From Marasmius tenuissimus (taxonomy: Eukaryota > Basidiomycota > Agaricomycetes > Agaricales > Marasmiaceae), in the NCBI GenBank assembly GCA_029532415.1, contig JAQOTA010000019.1, forward strand, positions 420,333 to 484,332: a stretch of DNA of 64,000 nucleotides, read 5' to 3'. Shown piece after piece: positions 53,741-64,000 of this stretch (the stretch's first letter is position 1; each line of letters begins with the position of its first letter). The notes below the pieces were generated by a model. That model searched no databases. It was not told where the DNA came from and worked only from the letters and a program-made list of their open reading frames with translations. The position numbers and the translations under genes were made by a program.

Positions 53741-54602
53741 ATGTCCTTTAGCGGCTTAGCGAGACTCTGTCTTGTCCTCATCTCGGGATATGTGTTCAAT
53801 ATCTCCACCACACCACCATTAGGTTCAATGAAGATGCCGCCGAGACCTACGACGAAGTCACCGTGGCCGGTGTGGAGAGAGTACCTGATTGTCCGTGTCC
53901 TTTCGAATACGATGACTCCGCTTCAGAGGGTGAGTTTGGGATTATAAACTTGTTACGACTGCATGATTGATTCGTCAGTTCCGTTTACAGGCAACCTACA
54001 TTATCGTCACAGTTCTGGAATCCATATATATACTTTCCTCACTTCGACAAGCATCCCATGAATCGCCGATAGCACGTCCTGGGGCCAGTGTTGGTTTATC
54101 AAGATTCACTGGCGTTACGCTCCTGCCGAACGCTCCCCGTTTGCATTTGAGTACTTTACCCATCATTGGCCTAATTATTGGGATCGGAGGGTGTCTCCTG
54201 AGAATTGCTTGTTATCGAGCATTAGGGGGAGGATTCACGTACGAGATACCCAACAATGCGACTGGGAAAGCGGCTCCCAAACTCGTGACAACGGGCCCTT
54301 ATTCTGTGGTCCGCCACCCGTCGTATCTGGGTGCATGGTTGACGGCGATTGGGTTGCCTGCATATCACCTTTCCAATGGGTCGTGGATTGTTGAGAGTGG
54401 GTTTCTGGATTGGCAGATTTGGGGAATGCTGGATATCGGCAAGACACTCGTTTGCGGATGGATAGCTACCCGACTGGCGGTGGTAGTCTTGCTGTCGATG
54501 AGGGCGGGGTATGAGGATATGTTGTTGAGGAAGCAGTTTGGGCAGGAATGGGATATTTGGAGTGGGAGGGTAAGGTATAGAGTGATTCCGGGATTGTATT
54601 GA
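53741..54602 (+). CDS. ICMT-family methyltransferase-like membrane protein (copy F)
   Basis: Exons 53741-53929 and 53991-54602 give 266 aa. Same architecture: hydrophobic N-terminus (LCLVLISGYVFNIS), PWPVWREYLIVR, membrane segment LPIIGLIIGIGGCLLRIACY, signature LVTTGPYSVVRHPSYLG, and YEDMLLRKQFG ... VIPGLY. A short insertion (PNNATGKAA) precedes the signature. It is the last copy in the array. A frame upstream of the ATG is open for some codons, but the ATG at 53741 aligns with the starts of the other copies. Confidence 0.87.
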
Positions 54603-56293
54603 TGAAAAACTAAGTGCGCTTAAGTGTATTATTGACCAATTTATCTTCAAGACGTGTTTTAGTTACTTCAATAGCAAGTCGACGTTAAGGAGCAGACTCA
54701 CAGCCACCGGCACTTTCGGCATTTGTCTGCCATTGGCATGGGCGTCGTCTTGTCTTGTCCCTCGACTATCATGATGTACATTCTGCGAAATTTCGTGGTA
54801 AGTAAACATTTTGTCTCCTTGATCCGGATCGTTCAAATCGAACACTTGTTTGTGACGAAGCACAGACGTGAAAAGCTATGGCAATAGTCTACCACTGCTC
54901 TACACAAATACCTTCAACATTCGTCACTATGGCTCTTTGAAGCTATCGAACTTCACAACTTTTCGACACACGTCAAAATTATAGTATAAGTCCGAAATGG
55001 ACATCATGTTGGCTTCTCTATGGGTTACAGACGGGCCAACACAACTACAACACACGCGGCTGTTAGCTATGGTGCTCTCTGCTAAAGGACTGGTTGAACT
55101 TGGCGCTAGAACAGGGATAATCCGGTTTCAGGACTCGTAGTGAGAAAGAGAAACCACTGTGCAACGAGGAAAGCCGAGTGGAGACAGGCCATGAATATCT
55201 AAAGACGTTATCCGGTTTTGCGATCCGTTGCCAGTTGGTCAACCATATTAGTCTCTCTCGATACCCCCTCCCCCTCAATAATTATTGCCGATAATTTTCC
55301 CCCTGGCAGATATATTTTGAAGAGCATATAATGGATTCTATGGATTGTATCAAGTCCGACCCTCTTTCACCTCCGATTCCGACACATGCGACAACCACGG
55401 CCAACGCCCCACCCACCGTCCTCTCAACCAAACCTCGTTGTCTGGCTCACGTTGCTATGTCTCTCGATCGTTCAAGCCGAGGTTATATCTTAATCGTCAT
55501 CTTGAATGTCCATATTCGCCTTTATTTTCCCTCGCAGACCACTTTGTTCCAGCATGATCCTTGGCGCCTCTCCCGTCTCGCGCTGCTAAAGTATTTCAAC
55601 CATTGCTAGCGTCCGTGGTCGAGCACCTGGACTGCTCTTTTGCGCCTTGGGTCGTACTGTTCGCCAAGGACTTACGCGTCCATATCAGCTGACCATCATC
55701 CTCGAAGCGCACTCCCTTACTCGCATCAAGTCTATTCGTCTTCGCAGTCTTTACGTCCTCATCACCATTTACCCGCCTTGTTCCACCATCCACGGTCGCG
55801 AGTTGTGAGCCGCATGGTTATTTCACCGTCTGCCTGGGCGCATTTAGGGTTTTCAGGCTGGCCTGCCAGTGGATCTTGATCTACCCTCACTAATGTCCTC
55901 GGAATACAGATATAGTCGACCTGAGTCTGAGTGTGAACGACAATGTGAACTGATTCCAGAATGGAAACTACATTTGCAGGGTAATTTGCCACGCTATGGT
56001 GAGTGTCCACTTGAATTCACCAACAACCAAACCGGTAACTGATCTTAAACGCCCATTTCTGTCTTTGTCTATCAGTCATCAGAGCCTGAATTATAGCAAG
56101 AGGAGAAGAAGGCGTTTTGGGCTGCTTTGTGGCCTGAGGCCATGTCTAGTAAGAGCAATCAACCCAACGGCTATGTTATACTCATGGTCGGATTGCAGGC
56201 GAATTGTAACGAATGTGTAACCTTTCTGTCTGCAAATGATGGCCAACCCTTCAGATTATTAACGGCGACTATAGTTGGAAGGAGCGGCAACAT
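54603..56293. other. Intergenic, no supported gene
   Basis: A 92-codon frame at 55331-55609 and others here have irregular composition and no domain; they may be decayed sequence. Confidence 0.35.
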
Positions 56294-58268
56294 CTACAAC
56301 GGAACTGTGTTCGCCGCTTCGAAAAGAATTCCGAAAACTACCTTGAGGTTTTCTGGTTTCACCTCACCGAAATAGATATCGAATCCGGTGGTCAAGAACT
56401 CAGGGGTCTTAGCGGAGAAGAAGGTATAGCCAGCAGTCTTGGGAAATCGGCTGTCTTCTTTAGCCTCCACAACCCTGAACGTGTATGGCAAAGTGAACGA
56501 TTCGGCCGTCTCGAGATTGACTGGAGCCTTTCCGACAAGATCGTTCTTGACCTAAGTAATGTGACCGGGTCAGTCAAGATGGAAACGTGTACGCATAAAA
56601 GTGAGTACTGACTGCCACGACAATCTCCGCCGTGAAGTTACTAGCATCGTCATTGGCGAACAAGGTGCTCCGGGTTACATCGTATAACACATCGTCTTGG
56701 GGAATCACATATCCGTTGTCGTCGTCGTTTCCGACCATGGTGGTCTCAGAACCATCCTTTTCATCGATTTCGAACCAGAATTTACCGATCGATTGTACAG
56801 GGTCAATGTCTGAGATGGCGAAACTGTATGTGATTCCAGTTTTTCCGTGACCTTGTCTGAATAGCCTGGTACCGTTCAGGCGAGAGGAGCCAACGGCGAG
56901 CGAGGAGCAGGATTCTTGAGGGCACTGGCCATTGCGATCGGTCCAAAGGAGCTTGACCTCCCTCTTCTCATTCTCATTCACATTCAAGAGCTATATGTGT
57001 GAGTGTGAGTGTCCCAAAGATAGCATTTCTCAACGTCAAAATACGTACACGGAGTTTGGTGGTCATTACGAGGGCGTCAGTGCTGTTGGCGACTGCCAAA
57101 CGTGCTTCTCCGACTTTGTAGTCCCAAGGCTCGATGACTTCGGTGAGCGTCACGGAAGAGGGAACGGTGTTAATCATTCGCTCGAGAAGGTCGATGCAGG
57201 TTTGGTTGAAAGCCTCCGGGGATGATAGACTGAAAAGAGTCAGCTTCCCGAGGTTGTGAGTGTTAATGGGAAGCCGTACCTTTGTATTGTAACATTTCCA
57301 TCACTGGCGAATACTCTGATGTCCGAGTTCATAGTGGCATTGACACCAATAACTAGTGGGTTTGGGGTGGTTCCGTCGAGATATTTGGTGACACTGGAAG
57401 AAAAATTCAACTTGCATTCTGAGGCTGGAGTGTGGATGAGAGACCTACACGTCGTTATTGAAGCGATCCATCTGTTCGTTGAACGACTGGAAGATTTGAT
57501 CTTTCACGATCTCAGGGAAATCCTCCTGAGTGACGCCACCCAACGTATGTCCACAGGCCGTAAGCGCAATCATTTCTGATTGGGTGAATCCTTGCTTCCT
57601 GAATGACTCTTGAATTGTCTCAAGGTCGTGTTGAGGCTCAGGAGTTCCGAAATTTCCGGGTCCTGTTGCGTCTACGCGTCCAGCGCGGAAAGGAATGACT
57701 GGGCCACCGCATTCGAGGATTCCGACGGTGACGCCAGCAGCGATGAGATCGGCCACTGAATGCAAAGTGAGTATGTTAGGTGAAGGCAAGATGGGAGTCT
57801 TGTGTACATACAACCAAAGAAACGAGCGCCGAAGCCTACGAAGTCGCCGATGGTACGGTTCAACCCCACGTTCTGTTGGGCTCGGTCTCAGTGGTGATTT
57901 CTCCCAGAGATTTTATGTGACCTACCGCTGGGCGATCAAACTCGTAGAAAATCGAGCCATCCATACCCCCTGTGCCATCTTCGAAATTGTGAGTGGCCAT
58001 GTCGTGATATGCCTTCGAAAGAAAAGTGAGCATCGGTGAGAGACTGGGTAGCAACAGCAGATAGTTGACTCACTAATCGAAGCCATTGAGCGCCGACGGT
58101 CGTATTGTCCCGACGAAGACAGTTGGAAGTAAGATTTTCGAAGAATGTAAGTTCATAGAGAACGGTGTCGACGAAATCCAGTTGACGATTGGGCCAGTGG
58201 AACATTTTCCCTTGAGTCAAAGCGATTGCGGTGCTGACGATAGCTAGAGGTGAAAGAAGGAAGATCAT
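56294..58268 (-). CDS. Secreted heme peroxidase
   Basis: Eight exons (58268-58074, 58012-57926, 57872-57812, 57755-57449, 57393-57280, 57229-57049, 56990-56613, 56551-56294) splice in phase to 526 aa. The N-terminus MIFLLSPLAIVSTAIALTQG is a likely signal peptide. The plant-type peroxidase fold is shown by the distal site W-L-R64-L-A-Y-H68-D (split by intron 1) and the proximal site ALTACGH184TLGG. A Gly/Pro/Arg substrate-side segment (GGPVIPFRAGRVDAT) lies between them. The C-terminal third (from about residue 320) is a beta-rich extension without the heme fold. I recall this arrangement from an uncharacterised fungal peroxidase family distinct from classic lignin or manganese peroxidases. 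It would oxidise substrates outside the cell with hydrogen peroxide; the substrate is unknown. Confidence 0.88.
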
Positions 58269-58326
58269 TGTTTTCACGAATGATTTGAATTTGTTGACGA
58301 GGATATAAGAGAGATAGGGCAGTTCC

Positions 58327-58335
58327 TTATATATA
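58327..58335 (-). promoter_or_regulatory. TATA box of peroxidase gene
   Basis: TATATATAA on the minus strand, about 60 bases before the peroxidase ATG. Confidence 0.5.
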
Positions 58336-59525
58336 CCGGCTGCGTCGTTTGGTGCCAAGGTGTCGGATGTGCCGAGTTCAAGACGCAGCAAGACGGCTTC
58401 CGTAGAGAACTTGTGTGCTGAGATGTCTCATCCGGACTCTACTCAATATATCTCGACAATCTCGGTTCTGAGTATTGAGAAATTTTGAAATGCATGCAAT
58501 GCAGCTTAAGAGCGCTCGAGTTGATCGAAACTTGGAGTTGACAGACGCAGCCAAATTAGAGTGATGGAATCTTGATATCCTCGCGTGTGACTCGATAATT
58601 ATCCGCCTATCCGCCTATACAAGTGCGAATTCCAGTCGCTGCGGATGAAAAAGTCATATCATCAGAAAAGCTTCGAAGAGACTCAATGGAGACTTCTATC
58701 TAATGGATACAGCTCTACTTATGGTGGGTTCCTCCGACAAGCGTGGGCCCTCCTCATCAGGATTTGGCATACCTCGAACACTCATCTTTCACGGACCTGC
58801 TGATTAAAATCCTAGGGGAAAGGATCAGTTTCCTCAATGGCTTACGGGGAGGACCGAAATGTTTCTCACGCCACTTCCGGTGCTTTGTTCGAGTCAATGT
58901 TCACTGGAAGGTGCATTATGTATTCACTTCGTTGGCCGGGGCTCCATAGGACAATTGCAGCAGAATGAACGCGTTCGTCTGTTTGAGTAAGTTGAACGAA
59001 AGTAGCCCGGAGCACTTATGAATCCGAGCAGCCCCAAACCCTCTCAAAGACGATTGAAAAAGTCGTGTTACCGTACTACAGTCTCACGTACTTAGAATAG
59101 TAGAGGATGAACCAGGTCATATCAATGGCTCTGTATAGCCTCTCAACCATCATAAATGACCCCGGTAGATCGAGTTGTGATTCGTGAATTGACCACACCC
59201 GCCGCAGTCTCAAATCCATACTCCCTTACCGCGTAGCCGTGTAGCCGCTCCATCGCCAAAAGTATCTCGAGCTTGTGATATAAATTTCTATGATATTGTT
59301 GCATATTTTTATTTATTAGAACCCTGAAGAGATAGTTATACAGTGCAATTGGTTGAAGATAAGCATCCCAAGTCCATTCAGGATTTGTACTTGGTCCCAA
59401 AATCAAATCGTGATAATTCATCTCTGCCGTCTCAATAAATTATGATCTCGTCGCTGTACAGTAATCGCCACGCTCTCAATGACGGAATAATGCCTCGAGA
59501 CCGTTTTGGTTCCCAAGTCCCAGAA
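58336..59525. other. Intergenic, no supported gene
   Basis: Contains a 92-codon minus-strand frame (59143-59421) without a recognised domain. Otherwise only short frames. Confidence 0.35.
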
Positions 59526-60245
59526 TCAAGTCTCATACCTCGGAGGAGGCCCGCTCGTCTCGATATCAACATGATCATCATCCGACCCCCTCGCCCTCGA
59601 AGATTCGTTTACCTGCCGCCTCAAGCTGGCCAACTGCCGCGTGAGCGTCACGATCGTCTCAGATAACGCAATATCTGCCTGGGGACCGTTTGCGGATTGC
59701 ACTGACGGGTCGGGTACCGAAGATCTGGGTGATGATAGTTGGGATTCTGTTTGTGCCAGTGGTGGCGGTTGGGTGGGTTGATGTGATGGCAATGGCGATG
59801 GTGGCGACTGGGCTGCACTAGGTCCAGAGACCGTAGCTATAGCCAACACGCTAGTAGAAGACAATGCCGAGGCGGCGGAAATTGGCTGTTGGGGGATTGA
59901 AGAGTGCATGATGTTGTCTCGCTGAACTGGAACGGTCGAAGTTTGGCTATGGCTCGGAAGTAGATAACTCTGCTTCGAGGGAGTGTGATTCGACATATTG
60001 GCGGGTGGTACGTTTGCCAACAAGCTTTCTGGAATAGGAGCAGGGCCTCCTACGGCTTTCCACTGATGTTTTCGTAGGCTCCTCTTCCTCACGTAGAAAC
60101 AGCCCCACAGAAGGAGACCCTTGACCGCCAATATCCCCACAACAATTCCAATATACACTCCCGTATCCAGACCGGTGCCTGTGCTAGACATAGCTTCCGG
60201 TTTTTTGGGTTTTACTGGCAAAGAATTTGGGAGGAGTAGTGACAC
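59526..60245 (-). CDS. Single-pass membrane protein with Pro/Ser-rich cytoplasmic tail
   Basis: 239 aa from 60245, or 220 aa from the Met at 60188 (MSSTGTGLDTG). One membrane segment (GVYIGIVVGILAVKGLLLWG) is followed by a basic stop-transfer stretch (VRKRSLRKHQ), a Ser/Pro/Gln-rich tail, a short helix (TIVTLTRQLASLRRQV) and the ending PPPRYET. A TM followed by a basic cluster and a C-terminal PPPRY-like motif is common in basidiomycete surface proteins of the Mid2-like kind. Here almost no extracellular part is encoded, so a missing 5' exon is possible; an acceptor-like tttgccag lies just upstream of the second Met. PPxY-type ends can bind WW-domain ubiquitin ligases; this is inference. Confidence 0.65.
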   Translation of the reverse strand: MSLLLPNSLPVKPKKPEAMSSTGTGLDTGVYIGIVVGILAVKGLLLWGCFYVRKRSLRKHQWKAVGGPAPIPESLLANVPPANMSNHTPSKQSYLLPSHSQTSTVPVQRDNIMHSSIPQQPISAASALSSTSVLAIATVSGPSAAQSPPSPLPSHQPTQPPPLAQTESQLSSPRSSVPDPSVQSANGPQADIALSETIVTLTRQLASLRRQVNESSRARGSDDDHVDIETSGPPPRYET

Positions 60246-61773
60246 TTATTATGTACAGAGTGATACGAGAACGTCTATCCATTGTTTTGTCAAAGGATCT
60301 TCAGAAAGAGATGTGGGACTCACTACGACTGGGACGTCTGGTCACTGAACGACTAGGAGTCAACTCGTTGCCGATGGGGATGGGGGATAGGTCTACAACA
60401 CAGCGAGCGCCATTTAAGGATGGATTATGCCCTCAAAATAAGGTTCTCCGATGCTGTATTGTGATAATACAACGAGTGACAGATAAGGAGCGGTGCTCAG
60501 GGAATATCTGCCGCGATTGATACCGAAGCGCTGGTATGAGGGATGGCGTACTGCTGTGTGGTGTGGGAGCTTCGGTTCGTAGCACACTTCTCGTCGAGCT
60601 ATTCCTCTTGATTCATTTCAAGCATTATGGCTCAAAGTGGTGAGGAATCTGGCTGCTCTCCAGAAGTTGAGGTACAAGGAAGGGGGCTGGGACACAGCCG
60701 CCATCAAATTTTCTCACGCCATGTCAAGGCTTGTTCATCATTCACCATCACGACCAGAATTGTCTCGCATACCTGAGAACAAGTCTTCTCCGTCAGTCGA
60801 GATAAATTGATTGTGCGCGAATTATTGAAGTACGCCGAAAATCGTACGGTTTGTTCCACAGATTCGAACCGTTGTTTCTGTAGATCGATATTGCGCGACT
60901 CGCGCGTGCCCAGCAAATATGCAGGGATTTTATAGATATGGAGATCATGAATGTCAGTGTGAGCTGAGATTTATGGCAGTCTATAGCATATACTCGAATG
61001 ACTGAGCAGCGTGAGTGCTCGAAGATAACTGTTCGAGGTTCGATTGATTGTCGGGATCCGTGGTCTTTCCGGTGGTCTCAACGAATCTCAGAGGTGTCGC
61101 TTCATTGACAGTTAGCTTACCCCGATGACCAAAGTCGAACGGCGCCGAAGCACTTCTCTCGAGCAACAGGCCTCAGGCTAAATATCTTTGAGGAGAGATA
61201 TTCACCTAGATATCGACATGATCATTTGCTGAGCCTCCCATTATCAAAGCCCCGTTCACCAGCTGCTTCATGGTTACTGTTCCCGCGTACTTGTCGTGAG
61301 TGTCTCAGTTAACCGAATATCTGCTTGTGGGAGGGCGTCCAAGGTGGCGGTGATGGGTGATGATGGGTATGGGCAGTGCGGCTCTGTTCAGGTAAGTGAC
61401 AATCGACAATTGAGTGGTAACAATGACGACGACGACCGGGATACCCGATGTCCATGAGCCGTACAAATTGTAGGGACTGTGCTAGCGGGATCTGTCCTTT
61501 GGGAGGATGAAAAATGCTTGATACTTCCACATTTCAGCTAGTGTGGTGATGTTTTGGCTAAATTTTTGGAGAAATGAAGGAGCTCTGTAGTAATTTCCGA
61601 AGTAGTGGCTGAAGGTAAGTACTTTTGTCCGGAAGCTGGCAAGAATAGAAGCAGGAGCGATTGTAGATATAGAAAAATAAATTTGGTGAACATAGACGGC
61701 GGCTCCGCCAATTCAGTCGATGTTTCGGAGTGATTGCAAGTGGCTCGAGACGTTTTTGATGCGGCTTTGGGGA
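60246..61773. other. Intergenic, no supported gene
   Basis: Minus-strand frames at 60704-60916, 60981-61166 and 61309-61530 lack recognisable domains and could not be joined into a convincing model. Confidence 0.3.
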
Positions 61774-61848
61774 TGTTTGATGTGGATTCGGAGGTGTTTG
61801 AAGTGGATTCGGAGATGTTTGGGGTGGACTCGGAGGTGTTTGAAGCGG
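61774..61848 (+). repeat. 21-bp tandem repeat (3.6 copies)
   Basis: Three full units of TGTTTGA(A/T)GTGGATTCGGAG type plus a partial fourth. The period is a multiple of three, and one frame would read a heptapeptide repeat of the VDSEVFE type, but no gene model around it was supported. Confidence 0.6.
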
Positions 61849-63103
61849 GTTTACTGCCGCTCGTATGGCTTCCCCTCGCTCAATCCTTCCAAGCTTCTTG
61901 ATCTATTTTTCTATATATCTCATCTTCCTAGCTTGTGCCATCCTTTTCGCAAAGGGCTGTAATGTCTTATCAAAAGATATCCGATCTATGTGAAGGAAAT
62001 AGATGACGACTAAAATAACCAGCCTTGTTCCCGTTGCCATTCAAAATGGGGTGTACCATATAGGACCGAGGGTATAACTCAAGTCATGGATTAAGGCCAT
62101 TCAGGCCGAGCTTTTACTGAGCTGTATTGTATGTGGGCGTTCCTATGTAGATGTGGTCGTCGAGTAGAAGTGTGTAACCCATCATATTAGGCTCTACAGT
62201 AACCTTCAACTCCGAGTCTTTCAGCGCGATTTAACGTCGCGTTTCTGCGCATTGAACTGCTATTCCCACTATGTCCTAGCCGAAGCGACTTGATGAAAGG
62301 AACCTCTGACTGTTTCAATCTCAGTGTCACGAAGATCAGAATTGTGAGGATCGGAGGTGTTCATTACATGATTGCAAGGCTGAGCTCTTGCTGCCTCGTG
62401 AAAGCGACCGCAAATGACGTCTGCTGCACATTCCCATTAAACATTGCTATATACCAGAAATTCGGTGGGTTAATCTGACGTCGGGAGGGTGACTACAACC
62501 TCCCTTTGTCCTGCTAGCGGACGCTTGATGTTGAAGCGCCGAGTAAAAGGCAAAAAAGGCACACAGGAGCTGGTCGTGCCTCCGGCAATCAAAGGTGATC
62601 TGCCGATGATCTTTGAGCCGATCTTTCATATCGTTCACTCAATTTCATTCTAGCTGGATGAACGCTCGATAGAGATGGTGTACGTTTCTTCTGTCATACC
62701 CGACTTGATGTTTGCCAAGTGCTTCCTTCAGTACCACCAAATTTGCCATCCTCAGGTCATATAGAAGACAGTAAGTATATAGCCTCCAGACTCTCGACGG
62801 GGAGGGAATCGCGCCATGGGGCCAGTAAAACACCTTCCGATGTGAAATTAATGTTTAAGCTGACATCTTTGACGCAGTTCTCCCACGTTCAAATGCTTCG
62901 GGAAAGCGTAGCCTCCGCTCCGAAACCCCCGAGACGTCCTAGGCTTAACAAGCACCAGCGCCCGAATGATAAGCCATTATGATTTGAGGGAAACTTCCGG
63001 GCGCCCTCATTTCGCGTTTCACTCGGCATTTCGTCGCCCATCTCTGTGTTACTTCCTAAGAGTCCCGTACTGATCCACATAATGTCCACTACGTCTGGGA
63101 GGG
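61849..63103. other. Intergenic, no supported gene
   Basis: Only short frames. Includes the upstream region of the aldo-keto reductase gene. Confidence 0.35.
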
Positions 63104-63110
63104 TATAAAA
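63104..63110 (+). promoter_or_regulatory. TATA box of aldo-keto reductase gene
   Basis: TATAAAA, 72 bases upstream of the ATG at 63176. Confidence 0.55.
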
Positions 63111-63175
63111 ACTCTCTAAACATCCTCGATTTTGTATCCTCAAAGAGGAGAAGAACTACTTTCATCACTCTTACA

Positions 63176-64000
63176 ATGTCGCTTGCTTCTGCTCCTGCTC
63201 CATCCACCAAACTAGGCATTTATCGTGTCCTGTCGTCTCGCGCAGGTGTTCATGTCTCTCCGCTGTGTCTTGGTGCGATGAGCATTGGTGACAAGTGGGG
63301 TGCACTGGGCTCCATGGACAAAGAGGCTAGTCTCAAGCTCTTGGATGCCTACTTTGACATGGGAGGTAACTTCATTGATACCGCCAGCAACTAGTACGTC
63401 TCCTCTAATGTTTTCTGCGGCAAACCACAAGACTCATGCCCAATCTAGTCAAGACGAGACCTCGGAGGCGTTTATTGGGGAGTGGGCGGAAAAACGTGGA
63501 ATCAGAGACCAACTCTTCATCGCGACCAAGGTCTGAAACCCGTCTGAAATCACTCTACGTATACTAACCGCTGTAAGACTAGTATTCGACGATGTACAAA
63601 GCAGGTGATCCTAACGTCGTGCAGAAGGTCAATTATGTCGGGAACAACACGAAAAGTATGCATATCAGCGTGCACGCGAGTATGAAGAAACTCCGAACAA
63701 ACTACATCGACCTCCTCTATGTGCACTGGTGGGATTATGACACCTCTATCGAAGAGGTTATGGACAGTTTACATAACCTCGTCGCCCAAGGAAAGGTACT
63801 CTATTTGGTGAGTAAATCCCTTTCTCTCTCGCCTCGGAGTGAACAGCATTTCTCTGACGGACTTTCGTTTGCTATTCAAGGGTGTCTCGGATACCCCGGC
63901 ATGGGTAGTTGCGCAGGCGAACCAATACGCCAAGGACCACGGTAAAACGCCGTTTCAGTGTACCAAGGAGAATGGAACGTCCTCGCAAGGTCTTTCGAGA
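63176..64000 (+). CDS. Aldo-keto reductase, aryl-alcohol dehydrogenase type (partial)
   Basis: Exons 63176-63393, 63449-63530, 63583-63807 and 63881 onward; the gene runs past the window. It belongs to the NADPH-dependent aldo-keto reductases that interconvert aryl alcohols and aldehydes in the cytosol. The catalytic tetrad is visible: D68 (NFIDTASN), Y73 (codon split by intron 1), K100 (LFIATK), H148 (LLYVHWWD). N-terminal [13 protein letters not shown] matches the family. In exon 4 the reading passes [17 protein letters not shown], then one base is missing near 63952: the family motif [14 protein letters not shown] follows in another frame. Either the gene is a pseudogene here or the sequence has an error. 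Confidence 0.82.

Overview
The window is nuclear DNA from a filamentous basidiomycete, most likely an Agaricomycete. Genes carry many 45-75 bp GT-AG introns. There are chromodomain Ty3/Gypsy retrotransposons, a KDZ-type transposase fused to a Ulp1-like protease, F-box proteins with a leucine-rich style, and several protein families I recall only from mushroom-forming fungi and their relatives. A Rhizoctonia/Ceratobasidium-like source is possible but is only a guess from gene style. No rRNA, CRISPR array or bacterial-type operon was seen.

Layout. At 0.4-9.4 kb a gene of an uncharacterised fungal family (exons 781-1069 and 7598-9364) is split by a decayed Ty3/Gypsy element (1070-7592). At 10.4-15.4 kb lie two uncharacterised genes, one on the minus strand (10381-12227) and an intact relative of the split gene (13182-15432). 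At 16.4-21.2 kb are one isoprenylcysteine carboxyl methyltransferase (ICMT)-like gene, a minus-strand F-box gene and a frameshifted ICMT pseudogene. At 21.5-41.5 kb is a mobile-element island: the KDZ-Ulp1 gene (21571-26193), a basic minus-strand protein (27018-27807), a small gene whose first intron holds a young Ty3/Gypsy element (28238-35769), and a large low-complexity gene (37526-41499). At 44.3-54.6 kb are a truncated F-box gene and four more ICMT-like genes. At 56.3-64 kb are a secreted heme peroxidase, a one-pass membrane protein and the start of an aldo-keto reductase that runs off the window.

How the parts fit. The ICMT-like genes are one co-oriented family with the same phase-0 intron after a conserved Gln-Arg. 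They look like a tandem array that the transposon island has split. The two retrotransposons differ in age: the first has about 10 differences between its LTRs and ten in-frame TGA codons, apparently all from CGA; the second has LTRs that look identical and open gag and pol frames. Both show the same unusual layout: 10-11 bases just downstream of the 5' LTR are complementary to the expected 5' end of the transcript, exactly 33 bases after the TATA box starts. This predicts Tf1-type self-priming rather than tRNA priming. The second element also carries an extra reading frame ahead of gag.

The main limits are that gene models were spliced by eye, starts are uncertain where noted, and no similarity search was run.
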